From Cryptomeria japonica (Eukaryota > Streptophyta > Pinopsida > Cupressales > Cupressaceae): a DNA stretch of 64,000 bases. The notes beneath the pieces are model-generated. The model had not been told where the DNA came from and did no database searches. It saw nothing but the letters and a program-made list of their open reading frames with translations. Location: the NCBI RefSeq assembly GCF_030272615.1, contig NC_081406.1:190707891-190771890 (forward strand), written 5' to 3'. The position numbers and the translations under genes are program-made. Numbering within the stretch: the stretch's first letter is position 1; every line of letters starts with the position of its first letter. Shown in pieces: positions 1 to 11,374 of the stretch.

Positions 1-436
1 TTAGAGGAATTACCCATGTCCTCGTTAAAAAGGCCATTCAAATTAGGTTCCATCTCCTCAGTAATTAAGCCTTGGAAAGACTTAATTCTAAGGCTTCGTG
101 TAATGGGAATAGTGTAAGTAGGGCTTATTGTTGTAAAACTCCTGCACTAGAGAGAGAGAGAGAAGATTTTGAATTTTGAAAATAAAGTTGGCAAAATTGA
201 GCAATGAGATAATGATAATCCAATTTGAACTTTGTGAAAGAAGAGGGAAACACAACTTCCAAGAAAGGCAGGCACAATTGAAAATTAGGGCCAGGGGGGT
301 AGCACTTAATTTAATTGTTATCTTGAAAATTGAAATCTTGAATTTTGAATTTATTTTCGAATTTAGAGGTAGCAAATTTCAATAAAATCAGCCAATCTCC
401 TAGATTTAAGCTGTTAAATGCAATCATGACAATCTC

Positions 437-1876
437 CTGAAGTTTCAGAAAAAATGTCAGGGACCGTGGCGAATGGAGTGAAAGTTATGATGATTTTAAA
501 GCTAATTTGAAAAAATTGACTGATTTTACGATCTGTAGATAGGCCAAATTAAAGTTACAATCTCAAAATTGAACCCTACCAAGATTGTTGAAAAATGCAA
601 AATTTGAATTTTGAAAAAGAGAGGGAAACTGAAATTTTGAATTTTATGATTTTAGAGGGAATACTGAAAGCAATGCAAGCTTTGAAATTTAAAAGTTGAC
701 TCAATTTCATGCAAAATTCAATTTTGAAAGTGGAAATCAAGGTTGTTGCAATTAAACACTTAATTTCAAAAGTCACAAATTGCAAAAAATTTGAATAAAG
801 CACTGAAACTTCGAATGAATGCCAACACACTTTTCAGATTTAGGACTGTAAGAAACACAATTTTAACACAAAATTTCAATTTCAACAATTTTTGAATGAT
901 TAAAAGCCTTAATCCAAGCAATCACTAGACCAACTTTGACTTTAATTTTGAAAGTGTTAGAATTGATGAAATCAGCCAAGATTCTGGATTCTAGCAGAAA
1001 AATACAGTAAGATCTAGCTCCCGAAATTTCAAAAAAAATGTCGGGGACGATGGCGCTCGGAGTGCACACGGTTCTGGCAACTTTTTTCAAAATTTTCAAG
1101 GATGAGAGATATTATGATTTTGTTGCGAAATCCAAAGTTACAGCCGATTTGGAGGTGTTTTGATCAGTGAAATCATCGGTCAAAGGTTGAATCAAGAGGG
1201 TTTTAAAAATTAGGGTTTTGACACTTAACCACTTAATTTTCAGAATTAAAGCACAAATATGATTTGACAATTTGCAATAGAAGGGTAGATCTAAAACAAG
1301 CATTAACAATTAAACATTTCACAAGCTCAATTACTAAAAAGAAAATTTAGGGTTTTTATGCAATTAACCTCTAAAATTTGCAAAAGATCAAACATGGAAA
1401 TGTAATTAAGGAAGCAAATTTTTTTTTTAGATCAAACCATGAATAATTAGAATTAGGATGTTCACGTTGGGTTCACCAAAATGTAAAGCGGAAAATCAAA
1501 CCCTAGGTGTTCCCCCACTCCCAGGGAGAGAGAAAGGAGGTCACTAGGATTGACGGTTTTCACTTAGGAGAGACTTTACATTCAAAAGAGGGGTTGAAAC
1601 TCACAAGATCCAATCCCACACAATGCAAGATTGGATTCTAAATGAGTTTGAAGGGTTGAGACATCAAGGATACCCTCTTTTGTAAAGAATGTAGATAGAA
1701 GGATTGAACTAGGAGTGTATGTAAAAGTAAGAAAGATTTGCTTGTAGACGGAGATAGGGACACGGGATGAAGCTACGGACATGAAATTAGTAGTAAAATG
1801 TCAAGACGATGCTGTCCTACAAGTTTGAGCGAAAGTTGACGGGATGATGGCACCCGGAGTGCACACGGTCCTCCGA
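437..1876. repeat. Three diverged copies of a GC-rich motif within a larger diverged tandem repeat
   Basis: A motif around ATGTCGGGGACGATGGCGC followed by CGGAGTGCACACGGT occurs at 437-480, 1021-1074 and 1822-1876. Around the first two copies the flanks also match (AAATCAGCCAA before; ATTATGATTTT and CAAAGTTAC-like words after), giving an approximate period of 590 bp. The third copy is about 800 bp further on and more diverged. The GC-rich core stands out from its AT-rich surroundings. What it does is unknown. Confidence 0.55.
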
Positions 1877-2225
1877 AAAATCCGCGAAATGAAGGGGTAT
1901 CTGTTCGGCTCTGCACAAGGATTCTAGATCTTCAATTATAGCCGCGTACCTGCAACCTACACACAGAAAAGAGAGGATGATTGGGGGGTTAGGGATTAGG
2001 GGTTTGCCTTCAGGTCAAACCCCGATTTTGGAATTAACCAAGAAATGAGAATGCTGTAAATGTAAGTGTTTGTAATGTAATCAAGTATTGATACCTTGTT
2101 GTAAGAATGTTTGTATTCTTACATGCGAAGGTGTAATGATGTTGTATGTTATATGTTGTAGGTGATCTCCTCTTCAATGGTTGAATCCTTGTCTTGAATG
2201 CAACACCTAGCCTTGAATGGAGACT

Positions 2226-2288
2226 TAGAATGCTCAATTGCTTGAAGGAATGCTTGAATGCTTGAATGTTTGAATGTTTGAATGTTTG
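2226..2288. repeat. Short tandem repeat, TTGAATGY units
   Basis: Eight-base units of the form TTGAATGC/TTGAATGT repeat head to tail, cleanest at 2253-2288, with degenerate units before that. It is a simple low-complexity tandem array. Confidence 0.75.
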
Positions 2289-2696
2289 CCTATCACTTCC
2301 GCCTCTTGCACACATATGTCTTTTCCTCCCCTTTTCTGGGAGGGAAAATGTAGTTTATATACTTGTCAATTAGGGTTAGGAGACTAATTTTTCCGACCTT
2401 AGGCTGACCTAGGAGCATTATTTTCCAAATTGCAAACTTGAAGACCTGATGCCCAACAAGAGACTGGGCCCAAAATAGGGCTAGGGACCAGGGCGCTGGG
2501 CGCCATGGTCCCACCTCCCGGGACAGTAGGGTGCAAGGAGGATCAGGCCAAGGTGCAGGAAGATGCAGTTTTTGATGTCATAAACAGGTTTCGGGGTCTC
2601 CATTTAGGTTCAACATTGCGCCGCCATCGTGAAGACCCAAATGCAGTCAAAATTGCAAGTGTCATAATTTTACGACGCTACACAATGCACAACACA

Positions 2697-2970
2697 AACT
2701 GGCATAGGATATGGGAAAGCTATTCAGAAAAAAAATGTGACTTGTTGTGCTTGTAACAAGATTGGACATATTGCTAAATTTTGTAGAAGCAAGACACCAC
2801 TGGCAAATAACAAAGGACCCAGCTTGAAAGGTAAAGAAAAAGTTGAAGATGTAAAGCAAGAGTTCTCAAAGCAATGGATCAGAAAGTTAGATCAGAATAT
2901 TGATGGGAATATTCCTCCACTGGCAAGACAAAGTATCACTCCATCGGCAAGAGACTCTTCATCTAACTAA
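2697..2970 (+). pseudogene. ORF1 remnant: final zinc knuckle of gag-like protein
   Basis: The readable part encodes one CX2CX4HX4C zinc knuckle (CCACNKIGHIAKFC), then a lysine-rich tail ending with SSN and a stop at 2968-2970. The same knuckle, tail and stop position are found in the complete copy (stop 48905-48907). Zinc knuckles in retroelement Gag bind RNA for packaging. Everything upstream of the last knuckle is lost at the truncation. Confidence 0.8.
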
Positions 2971-3274
2971 AGGAAAATCCTTTGAGGGTTTAGCAACAAA
3001 TTGAAAAACATGCTATCATACCCTCGGTTGATGGTGAGAAGTTGGATTACTTCCTTACTAGTAGATGAGTTAAGTTGTGACTTAATCGGCAAGCATTAAA
3101 TGTGGTAGTTGGAGAAAATAACATTATAAAGCAAGTGTTTTGGCTCATTTTTCATTCAAGGAGCATTCAAATCTTTGAGAGCGCGAAAATTCCCGAGCGA
3201 AGGCATCCTTAGCAAAAAAGTGAAGTAGTTCATCCAAGCACTCATCCCTAAGACAAATTGAGGTATTTATAACT
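2971..3274 (+). other. Inter-ORF spacer of the non-autonomous element
   Basis: About 300 bases separate ORF1 from ORF2. The same spacer, similar in length and sequence, occurs at 48908-49210 in the second copy (shared words include CCCTCGGTTGATGGTGAGAA and ACATTATAAAGCAAGTGTTT). No conserved coding frame is evident. It could hold a subgenomic promoter, a splice acceptor or a leader for ORF2, but nothing in the sequence decides this. Confidence 0.5.
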
Positions 3275-6200
3275 ATGGCTTCCTCATCCCCTCCTACATT
3301 TATTGCAAACCCTACTATGATTGATGTTATCAAGCGCACTAGACCCATATTTAAGCTTGTTCCCGAAATTGCAAAGAAGGATGATACCATAGGTGCATTT
3401 TCTCAAATACCTAAGGGAGTAGTATATGTTGAAGATCTTAGAATATACATACATTGTCATATAGAGGAACTAGGACATGATGAAATCAAGAGCATGTATA
3501 GGACTATCATTTGTGATGAAAATGACAATATCAAACTGGAACACAAGGTAGTAGAAACCCTAGGTTTTGTGGTTATTCTTAGCATTCCTATTTTTCTTGA
3601 AGATGTGATAAGAATAGTCCTAAGTAGAGTCCATGGTGAATTATTTTGGTTTGATTCAATTCATAAGATCACCAAAGAAGTCGTTAAGGTAGTAACGGGG
3701 TTACCTTCCACTAGTAGCAGACCTGATAGAACTAAAAGGGTCTCAAATGACACAGTGGTGGACCTAACTGGCGCAACATTTGACAAAAGGTCTCTAAGGG
3801 TAAATGATGTGAAGGACATCAATGTTAGATTTGTCAGTATGATTTTAGGCTACAAAGCTACACATGAAAATAGGTTAAATTTAGTATCTAGCCTATGTAT
3901 TAAAAGTGCATATGACATGGTTAATGATAATGCTAGAATAGATGTGTGTGAATGGCTCAAAGATGAATTGATAGATAATCTGAAAAAGATCAAAGGAGAT
4001 AAGAAAGGAACTTTTAGATTTGGAAATTTGCTTGTATGTTTAATGTTGTACATTACTAAGCAAGTACCCGATATTGGTAGGAGAGATTTTGGCTTTGATA
4101 TACCGGTAGGAAAGCAACTATTGGATTTATTAAACAACATGGGAGAAAACAAAGAGAAAAATATAAACGAACATTTTCAAGCACTAAAGGCTCGAATGAA
4201 GACAAGAATAAGGTTGTCTCAAGAAATTGTGGATAAATATCAAAAGGAAATATGCTTTGTAATCAAGAAAGATGAAATTTGGATGGAGGAAGTTGTCCCT
4301 AGAACTATCTGGGTGACTGAAATGGGATATGAAACAGATGATAATATCATTGAAACTTATGCAAAAGCCCTCCTTGAAGCACCAAAGGAACTCTCTGAGA
4401 AATTCTTTGGCAATGTAGAAACAATTAAAAGTGGAATTCAGTCTAGGAAAAGAGTTAAGAAAGTTGAACAAATAGTAAGGAAAGGCACCAGACAAGCAAA
4501 AGCAATTAAGGAAGATTTATTGAAGCAAACTGGTATCAAAGAAAGTGAGTTAGAAGGACTTCAACCAGAAACTCATCTTTCACCGGTTGCAACTTCCTCT
4601 GAGAGTGATATACCGATGGTATTCAAAAGGGTAGAAAGGAATAGAAAACCCTCACCGAAACCCTCACCTACACCTAGGAGAACAAGACAAAAGCAACAGG
4701 TAGTGAGGTTTCCAGTTAAGAAGTTAACTCCAAAGAAGAAGAAGGTAAAACAAGATATTGCTCCACTGGATAAACTCCTTAGTGAAATAACAGAGGATGG
4801 AAAGTTGAAAAAAATTAGCAAACTATATAACACACTTTCCGCTGATGACAAAGAAAGCATAAAAAATAGTGTAATTTTACACATGGATATATACAAGAAA
4901 TTTTTGATGGAAATTATTGATGAAATACCCACTGATCTCTATAGAAGACTTGAAGCTAGAAGGGTAGCTATTGTTGAGCTGGACAAGAAAATAAAAATTG
5001 AGAAATTACTTACAGTTCACCCAGTGAGCTCCCCTGGAGAGATTGATCAATTAATCAGTGAGGCCAACTGGACAGTATTCTCAACTGGTCACCGACATGT
5101 AGCACTGATGGCAGGAAGAATGAATGAAATTTCAGAAGAGACTGCGGACCAATGGGACATATTCTTTGTTGAAAAAGAGTAACAAGAAGAATTGAAAAGA
5201 CCCAAGACTATCAAAGTATATTAAAAATATAGGGATAAGGGTAAAGGTAAGGTAGGTGGACCTCCAAACCTTAAGATAACTGATGACTTACCCCCACCTC
5301 TTTCTGATACTCCACCGGCACATACTGCTAATAATCAACCTGCTACAGAGAGTATGGAGACTCCTCTAGAGGATATAAATCCTAAGTCTAAAATTTTTTA
5401 TACAATGAATATAGATACACAAGAGGTGAATATTGTGGTAGATAAAGAAACCACTGAGGATAAGAAGGAAGATGTGGCTACTAAGCCACCGACTGCAAAC
5501 ATTGAGGTTGGAGTTAGTGAGACTATAAATATAAGCACTAAAAAACCTACAGATATAGAGAATTTGACATAGGACACCACTAAGAAACCATCTGAAGCAC
5601 CGGTAAATGAAACTGAAAAACAATTAGAGGTAAATACAGAGAAACCAGAAATGCATGCAGAGACTACATTTGAGAAACCGACAGCTGAGAGCTCAGAGAA
5701 ACCTTCTGAGACACAGATGGAGAAACCAGAACAGAAACAAGCTGAGACACAGGTTCAAACCGAGACAGTGCCACCGCAAAAAACTGAAAAGCCTAAACCT
5801 TTGCTAATAGAAATGCATACTCAAATAGATCCTCCTAAGAAAGAGGAAATAAAAGATATTACCACAACCAGCAGCATGGAAATTGTAAAAGCAGTTGGGC
5901 AGACATCTGGTACTTCAATGACAGAGTTCAGACCAACAAATGTAACAGAAGTATTATTGGATTCTATTAAGAAAATCACTGACTGTAATGCACAAGCCTA
6001 TAAGGCTATTGATGACACAATTCCTATTCTTAAATTGATAGCATCCAAGTGCATTGTGGATAATAAAGATTCTTTAGGTCAACTAGACACATTGTCTAAA
6101 TTCATAACCGGTAACATTTTGACAGTTGATCAAATCAATGAGGACACTTTCAAAGAGAAAATGAATAAGGAGATAGGAAAATTCTTTGAGGAAATAGTAA

Positions 6201-6739
6201 AGAAGAATAAGGAACAAATATAAACCTTATTACCAGCACTAGGAGAAACAATTTTGGATTTCAAGAAACTGTACAGGGATACATGCAAAACTGACATCTT
6301 GACAGAGGACATAGATTTGGAGATTATAAAAACACAAACTGAGATTAACAATATTGTTGACAATCTAATAGGCACATCAAATTCATTTTTGGAAATAGAA
6401 AAAAAAATTGTAGATCTTGAAGAGAAAATTGAGAAGTTAGAAAAGGATAAAGAGAAAATAAAGCATAAGGCAAATAGCTTAAAATGCAAACTAGGTCCTT
6501 AACTAGATTACCTCATTTCTTTGAGAAAAGAAATTTTTGAGGCTTTGGTCCTCGGACTCAAGACATCGGAAGAGAAAATGCACATACTCACCAGTACAGT
6601 TCAAAGAACACAAGTGGCATTAACAGATAGCAAAAGATTCAGCGACAATTTAAATTTGGTTTTGGCAGATCTTTTCCAGGTTGTAACCCACCGGTTACAA
6701 GAATCTAGGCAGGAACCACACTCCACTGACAACGAATGA
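3275..6739 (+). pseudogene. ORF2 of the non-autonomous LTR element, about 1,155 codons, unknown function (copy 1)
   Basis: One reading frame runs the whole length and is broken only by five stop codons (5180, 5222, 5570, 6221, 6500); the first 635 codons are open. The ATG has a good plant context and a MASSS start, also seen in copy 2. Architecture: an N-terminal globular part (residues about 1-340) with VHGELFWFDSIHKITKE at about 119 and WLKDELIDNLKK at about 226; a basic stretch at about 390-495; a second conserved block at about 498-635; a disordered T/K/E/P-rich middle with EKP-like repeats (about 650-865); and a helical coiled-coil tail (about 886-1150). No protease, integrase, RT, RNase H or membrane segment is visible. 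The N-terminal layout loosely recalls the 'putative plant transposon protein' family (PF20167), which is an inference only. Function is not known. Confidence 0.75.
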
Positions 6740-6749
6740 CAACCTTTGT

Positions 6750-6901
6750 CATTGATGTCAAAGGGGGAGTAATGAGATGAGAAAAATAATCAGAATAGGA
6801 CATCACCAGCTTAGGGGGAGCATACATTTTTGACAACACAGTTTTGGTAAGATTTTTGGATTTTTCTCATGAGTGTTGCCATCAATGCCAAAGGGGGAGA
6901 T
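6750..6901 (+). promoter_or_regulatory. Two polypurine modules upstream of the 3' LTR
   Basis: CATTGATGTCAAAGGGGGAG at 6750-6769 and CATCAATGCCAAAGGGGGAG at 6880-6899 both contain an AAAGGGGGAG tract. The second directly abuts the LTR and is the expected plus-strand primer for reverse transcription. The arms CATTGATG and CATCAATG are reverse complements of each other. The same pair occurs in the second copy and in the copia elements. Confidence 0.75.
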
Positions 6902-7688
6902 TGTTGGAAAATGCACACTCCAATGAGAAATTGTAGGTGATTGAAGGTATTGTCATTGATGGAAACCTTGCAATCCTATGACACCGGCAGGCACCGACAC
7001 CGGTAGACTCAACACCGACACATAGATCACCGACACCAAAAAGATTGATCACTGGCACCATGGCCAACAAGAATTTTGTTTAAATGTATTTTGTATTTAA
7101 TTGTAAAATCTTTTGTAGGCTGACTTGGTGGATTGTAATATGACTCATATAAGTATGAGATCATTGTAGATCATTTAATGTGTGTTAGATGGAAGGATTA
7201 ATGCAAACCTAATATGTGAATTGTAAGGCAGAATTGGATAAGGGTTTATGTATATTGTAGAGCTGAAACCGGTACGGAATCTGACATAGTAGATGTTGAT
7301 CTGAAGTAGTACAAGACATTGGATTTGCATAATCTGTTTTGTAAGTGAGTGAGACTTCTTTTCTAACTGAGTAGTGAGCTCTAGGCACTTGGCCTTCCTG
7401 CATGTGTAGGCCCCTATTGTAAATAGTAATATTCCCTTATTGGCTAGTAAGCGAATATTGTGGGTCACAAATCCCACTGAGGTTTTTCCTACATTGGGTT
7501 TCCTTGTTAAAAATACTACGTTATGGTGTGTCTCTTATGTTGTGGTTATTGTTCTTATTTACTGCATTATTTTTGGTTTATTGGTACACAGTTTTGATAT
7601 GTTTTTCATGTTATAATTCAAATAAATTCTTACACTGGTCAGATACTGATTCACCCCCCCCCTCTCAGTATCTTTGGGAATCCTAACA
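6902..7688 (+). repeat. 3' LTR of non-autonomous element copy 1
   Basis: It starts TGTTGG immediately after the polypurine tract and ends CCTAACA, giving TG...CA ends and a TGTTRG/CYAACA-type terminal inverted repeat. It is collinear with the LTRs at 47000-47723 and 52866-53597. A TATA-like ACTCATATAAGTA is at about 7143-7155, and a GGTTTTTCC...GGGTTTCCTTGTTAAAAA block, common to the LTRs here, is near 7482-7513. A C-rich hairpin sits at 7641-7673. Confidence 0.85.
7641..7673 (+). other. C-rich-loop hairpin in LTR
   Basis: AGATACTGA (7641-7649) and TCAGTATCT (7665-7673) form a perfect 9-bp stem around a 15-base loop, TTCAC followed by a C-run and TC. The same structure is present in the other LTRs of this window, with different stem sequences. 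Confidence 0.8.
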
Positions 7689-10600
7689 GTTTGCACTCAT
7701 GATGATAGAATTGTGAAGATTATATTTCAACATTTTTTTTTTCTCGCTTCTGATTCAACGAGAATTGGTTAAGATATCCTTTCGGTGAAATGTTTATGTC
7801 CACCTTTGGTCAATGAAAAGAAATGTATTGTCATGTATAAAAGAGATGATGGATGGTGGGCACACAGTCCCACAAAGAGACATTTAATATAATATATATT
7901 AAGACGTACGATTTTAAAAAGTCCACAATATATATTAAACTACCATATGAAATTGAAGAGTAGCAAGTCAATCTTTCCTATCCCTAGCCTATTCTACCTT
8001 GTTACACAATATGAATAGAACCTTAGCAGCATTGATCATACCCACCACTTTTTATTTTAAAATTTAAAATCAACATCTGCCTCATTTCTAATGTTGGTAA
8101 GGTTCACTATTTTTAAAAGAGTATTAGATAAAAGATTTGATGGAACAAAATTGACAGAGACAAGGAATAACAACATTATATTTTAGATGTTAAATGTTTT
8201 TTAATATATATTTTCTATATGATAATTAATATTTTCATAGTAGTTAAGGATAAGGAGATCATTCTTCTATTTGATAGTCTATCGCCATCCTTGTGTTATA
8301 TTGTACTTTTGTTCTAGGAAAGCTTTTGATCTTTTGCAATTAGTGTCGGTTTTTTAAGGTGACTATAATTGTATGAGCCTAATAGATTCTACTGTTGTTG
8401 ATAGTTTGGTGGCTCTGAACAATGGCTCATTCGAAGAAGTGTGATCCTTGTAATTTTGGCCTTCCATGATGTGAAAAGAGGTTATGTTATGAATAATGGT
8501 TCAGATGATCTAGTTATTTCTTATTATGTTGAGTATGAGTAAATTTGGGCTTCCTTGGCTATGTTCACTATTTTCTACTAACTATTGTGATTTAGTGTGA
8601 TTTGAGCATGGACTTGAAGTAATCAAGAGGGTGGAAACAATCTTCAAGTGTTAGGGGGTACGCGGCCTTGACCAAGGGATGAAAGTATCAGGAAAGTACA
8701 AGTGATTCATGTGTAGATCAATGTATCATTCACCTATTAATTCCTAGCAACATTCTCAAATAAACAAGCAAAGAGGTATGTTGAGTGCATATATATTTTA
8801 TGCTGCCATGATATAAGTAAGATATCAAACATGTAACTTAGATTGATTTGCAATTTCATTCATAAATATTAGATCTTCCTTGTGGATTTTTGAATGCATA
8901 ACGTCTTGTTGATTTCAATATCTTTATTGCAAGTACTCTTTTCAGCATGAAACTCCACTCATTGAGGTCTCTTACTAAATGCAAGTCAGTTATCCTATCA
9001 ATGATGATAAGTTTTGCATGCATTTTATGGGGAAATCTTATTAATAGCTACGGTTGGGTTGTTCATTGTTTTGTGAAAATATATAGAAGTAGATTGGGAC
9101 ATTAGAGTTATAAACATCGTAAATTGTGTTTGAGATCATTGTCCTAATTGTAATAGTCAATCACCATTGGCCCAAGGCCACACCAACACCATTGTGACAC
9201 CAAGGTTTGTGCATACTGGTGTAAGGGCTACTCTTAGGACATTTCATTACCATTACATATCCACACTTGGGGTTTCCAATCACAACTTGTTTGAGTAGGC
9301 AGTATCACTCGTAAAATTATGATTGCCACAATTGGTACCCTTAGGACAGTCATTAATATTTGGTCTATGGCACTTTTTTATGGCTTCTAAATGCTTCTAT
9401 GGGGTGTGCAAAGGTCCCACACATCTCTTCCAACATTCCATCCAAGGCACTTCACTCTCACCTATCTTATATTCCATTTTCTCTATGTTGCTATCCCAGA
9501 GGTTCGATACATGATGAATATCAGACCAATCAATCAAATCTAGTGTGTGTCTTAGAGGTTTTGGAGACCTGCAAGAAAGATAAATGAAAATACATATTTA
9601 CAAAAGCCTTTCCAACCAGTGGTGTGAGTTTTTAATGGTGAAAAGGCCAAAAATACCTTTTTTTCCCACTCATTGGAAACCCTAGTGAGTGTTTTGATAG
9701 TTTTTTGAAAAATAGTGACATCTTCAAATTTAAATGGATCTCAATACTACAAAAGATTAAATGAATGAAATTCACTTCTCTACCATATCCAATCGACTTT
9801 TAATGAAAATATGATGAATTTCACAATTAAAATAATGAGAATCAGACTTAAACATTTTTGTTTGAACAAAAATCTCCAACTTCATTTAGTAAAAATTTCA
9901 AAATTCAACAAGACAAAATTGGGTGGTGTGACAAAGGCCTATTTATGCCCATCCAAGTGGGTTACAATCTCAAACCACCAAAAAACAACCTCCAAATTTT
10001 AAAAAGTTGTCATGACAATAATGACAACTTTTTATATTTTTACAATTTTTGCCCAATGGACCTCAAACTTTCCCAATTAGGTCCAAATACATCATAATGG
10101 CCTCAAATGGCCTTATTTACATGAAATAATAATAATAATAATAATAAAATCTCAAATTTTGACCATTTTTGGGCCAAACCTAGGTCCCTAGGGTGCTCCT
10201 GCACCATCAAACCATGTGAATTATCAAAAACAAATGTGTTTTGGAAGTTTTAATGAGAGAAGCTATAAATATTTCTACCTCTCAGTAAAGAAGAAAATAC
10301 CATAAATCTCATTATTGATAAGAAAGCATTCAATGATTCATAGAGTTCCCCCAAACCCTTCAACAAATAAATTTAGCAATCTCCCCATTGGCCTATCCTC
10401 AAGTGACAAACATAATAGACAAGTTGAGAAACCATTCTATATCGTGAAATCAAAATGCATACCTTTTGCATTGGTGATATGTGAAATTGAGCTTGTAAAA
10501 TGTTTTGCAAACCCACCCCATGTTTTCACCTTCATTTATTTTGTGAATTGGAGCTTGGTCTAGGAGGTTAGACAAGTTGTTTTGTAGGTTGTAGTAGTAA

Positions 10601-10814
10601 TAAAGTTATAGAGGAATTTAGAGAGAAGTATTCTTGTAACCCATTTGAAGGAATAACACAAGCATTGTTCTCTTTGGTGTGGTTTTTGTCTCACAAGGGT
10701 TTCACCATGCCAATCACATTTTCTTGAAAGATTCTAAAGCCTTTTTAACAAACTTATCCTATGCTTATCTTGCAATCGTAATGTTTCATGAGGTGACAAC
10801 AACTATGAGTTTTA
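7689..10814. other. Unassigned non-coding region
   Basis: No coding region or recognisable element is supported. The sequence is AT-rich and unique at this scale. An AAT/ATT microsatellite lies at about 10124-10147, and a TATA-like CTATAAATATTTC lies near 10264-10276; the part at 9900-10270 has an LTR-like feel, with no partner copy in the window. The texture suggests old transposable-element debris. Confidence 0.4.
10124..10147. repeat. AAT trinucleotide microsatellite
   Basis: Eight or so tandem AAT units directly follow ACATGA. Confidence 0.85.
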
Positions 10815-11374
10815 ATGGATGCTTTCATTAAAGGAGTTGCTGCATATCCTTCCTCAATTGTGTAAACTAGTTTATGTAAAAATCCATTGGATTTATATCT
10901 TAAGACTGAAATCTAAACTTCATTATTATTATAATGAAATCAAGAAAACAATAAGGTAAAGAAAAATCAAAGCCAAGCAAAACCTTAGACAAAAGACCTT
11001 TGGTGATTAGAAGTGAAAGAAATAATTGAAATATTACAAACAACCATTTAACCTATGATATGGGATGATTATCGATGGAATCCACTACCATTTAACCTGT
11101 GTAGTGGATTCCATCGATAATCATCCCATATCATAGGTTAAATGGTTGTTTGTAATATTTCAATTATTTCTTTCACTTCTAATCACCAAAGGTCTTTTGT
11201 CTAAGGTTTTGCTTGGCTTCAATTTTTCTTTACCTTATTGTTTGCTTGATGTCATTATAATAATAATTAAGTTTAGATTTCAGTCTTAAGATATAAATCC
11301 AATAGAGTTTTATATAAAGTATTTAACACAATTGAGGAAGGATATGTAACAACTCCTTTAATGAAAGCATCCAT
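10815..11374. repeat. Large near-perfect inverted repeat (foldback), arms about 274 bp
   Basis: The left arm (10815-11088, starting ATGGATGCTTTCATTAAAGG) is the reverse complement of the right arm (11101-11374, ending CCTTTAATGAAAGCATCCAT), with a 12-base spacer CATTTAACCTGT. The inner 150 bp of the arms is almost perfect; a few substitutions and small indels appear outwards. The spacer with its flanking base repeats a word in the left arm (CCATTTAACCTAT at about 11044). No convincing target-site duplication was seen, so this may be a foldback/MITE or a local inverted duplication. A transcript would form a long double-stranded RNA hairpin. Confidence 0.9.

Larger units (their letters stand above)
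1..2696. other. AT-rich non-coding region, no gene
   Basis: No coding region is supported here; the short open frames are AT-rich chance frames. The sequence is dominated by words such as TTTTGAATTTTGAAA and by diverged repeats (listed separately). A small GA-microsatellite lies at about 148-163. The stretch 1480-2030, with phrases such as CGGAAAATCAAACCCTAGGTGTTCC, looks like untranslated or LTR sequence of a retroelement, but I cannot assign a family. It ends where homology to the non-autonomous LTR element begins at about 2697. Confidence 0.5.
2697..7688 (+). mobile_element. 5'-truncated non-autonomous LTR retroelement (copy 1)
   Basis: This copy is collinear with the complete element at 47000-53597: last zinc knuckle of ORF1, 300-bp inter-ORF spacer, long ORF2, two polypurine modules and a 3' LTR. 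Homology starts about 2697 (GGCATAGGATATGG matches GGTATAGGATATGG near 48640), so the 5' LTR, PBS and most of ORF1 are missing. No pol domain is present between ORF1 and the 3' LTR. The left junction abuts unrelated sequence and no TSD could be identified. Confidence 0.85.

Noticed and set aside
3275-5182. Intact 635-codon frame as a possible host gene
   Set aside because: It sits between an ORF1 remnant and a 3' LTR and has a collinear copy inside a complete LTR element at 49211-52645; the frame also continues to 6739 past stops.
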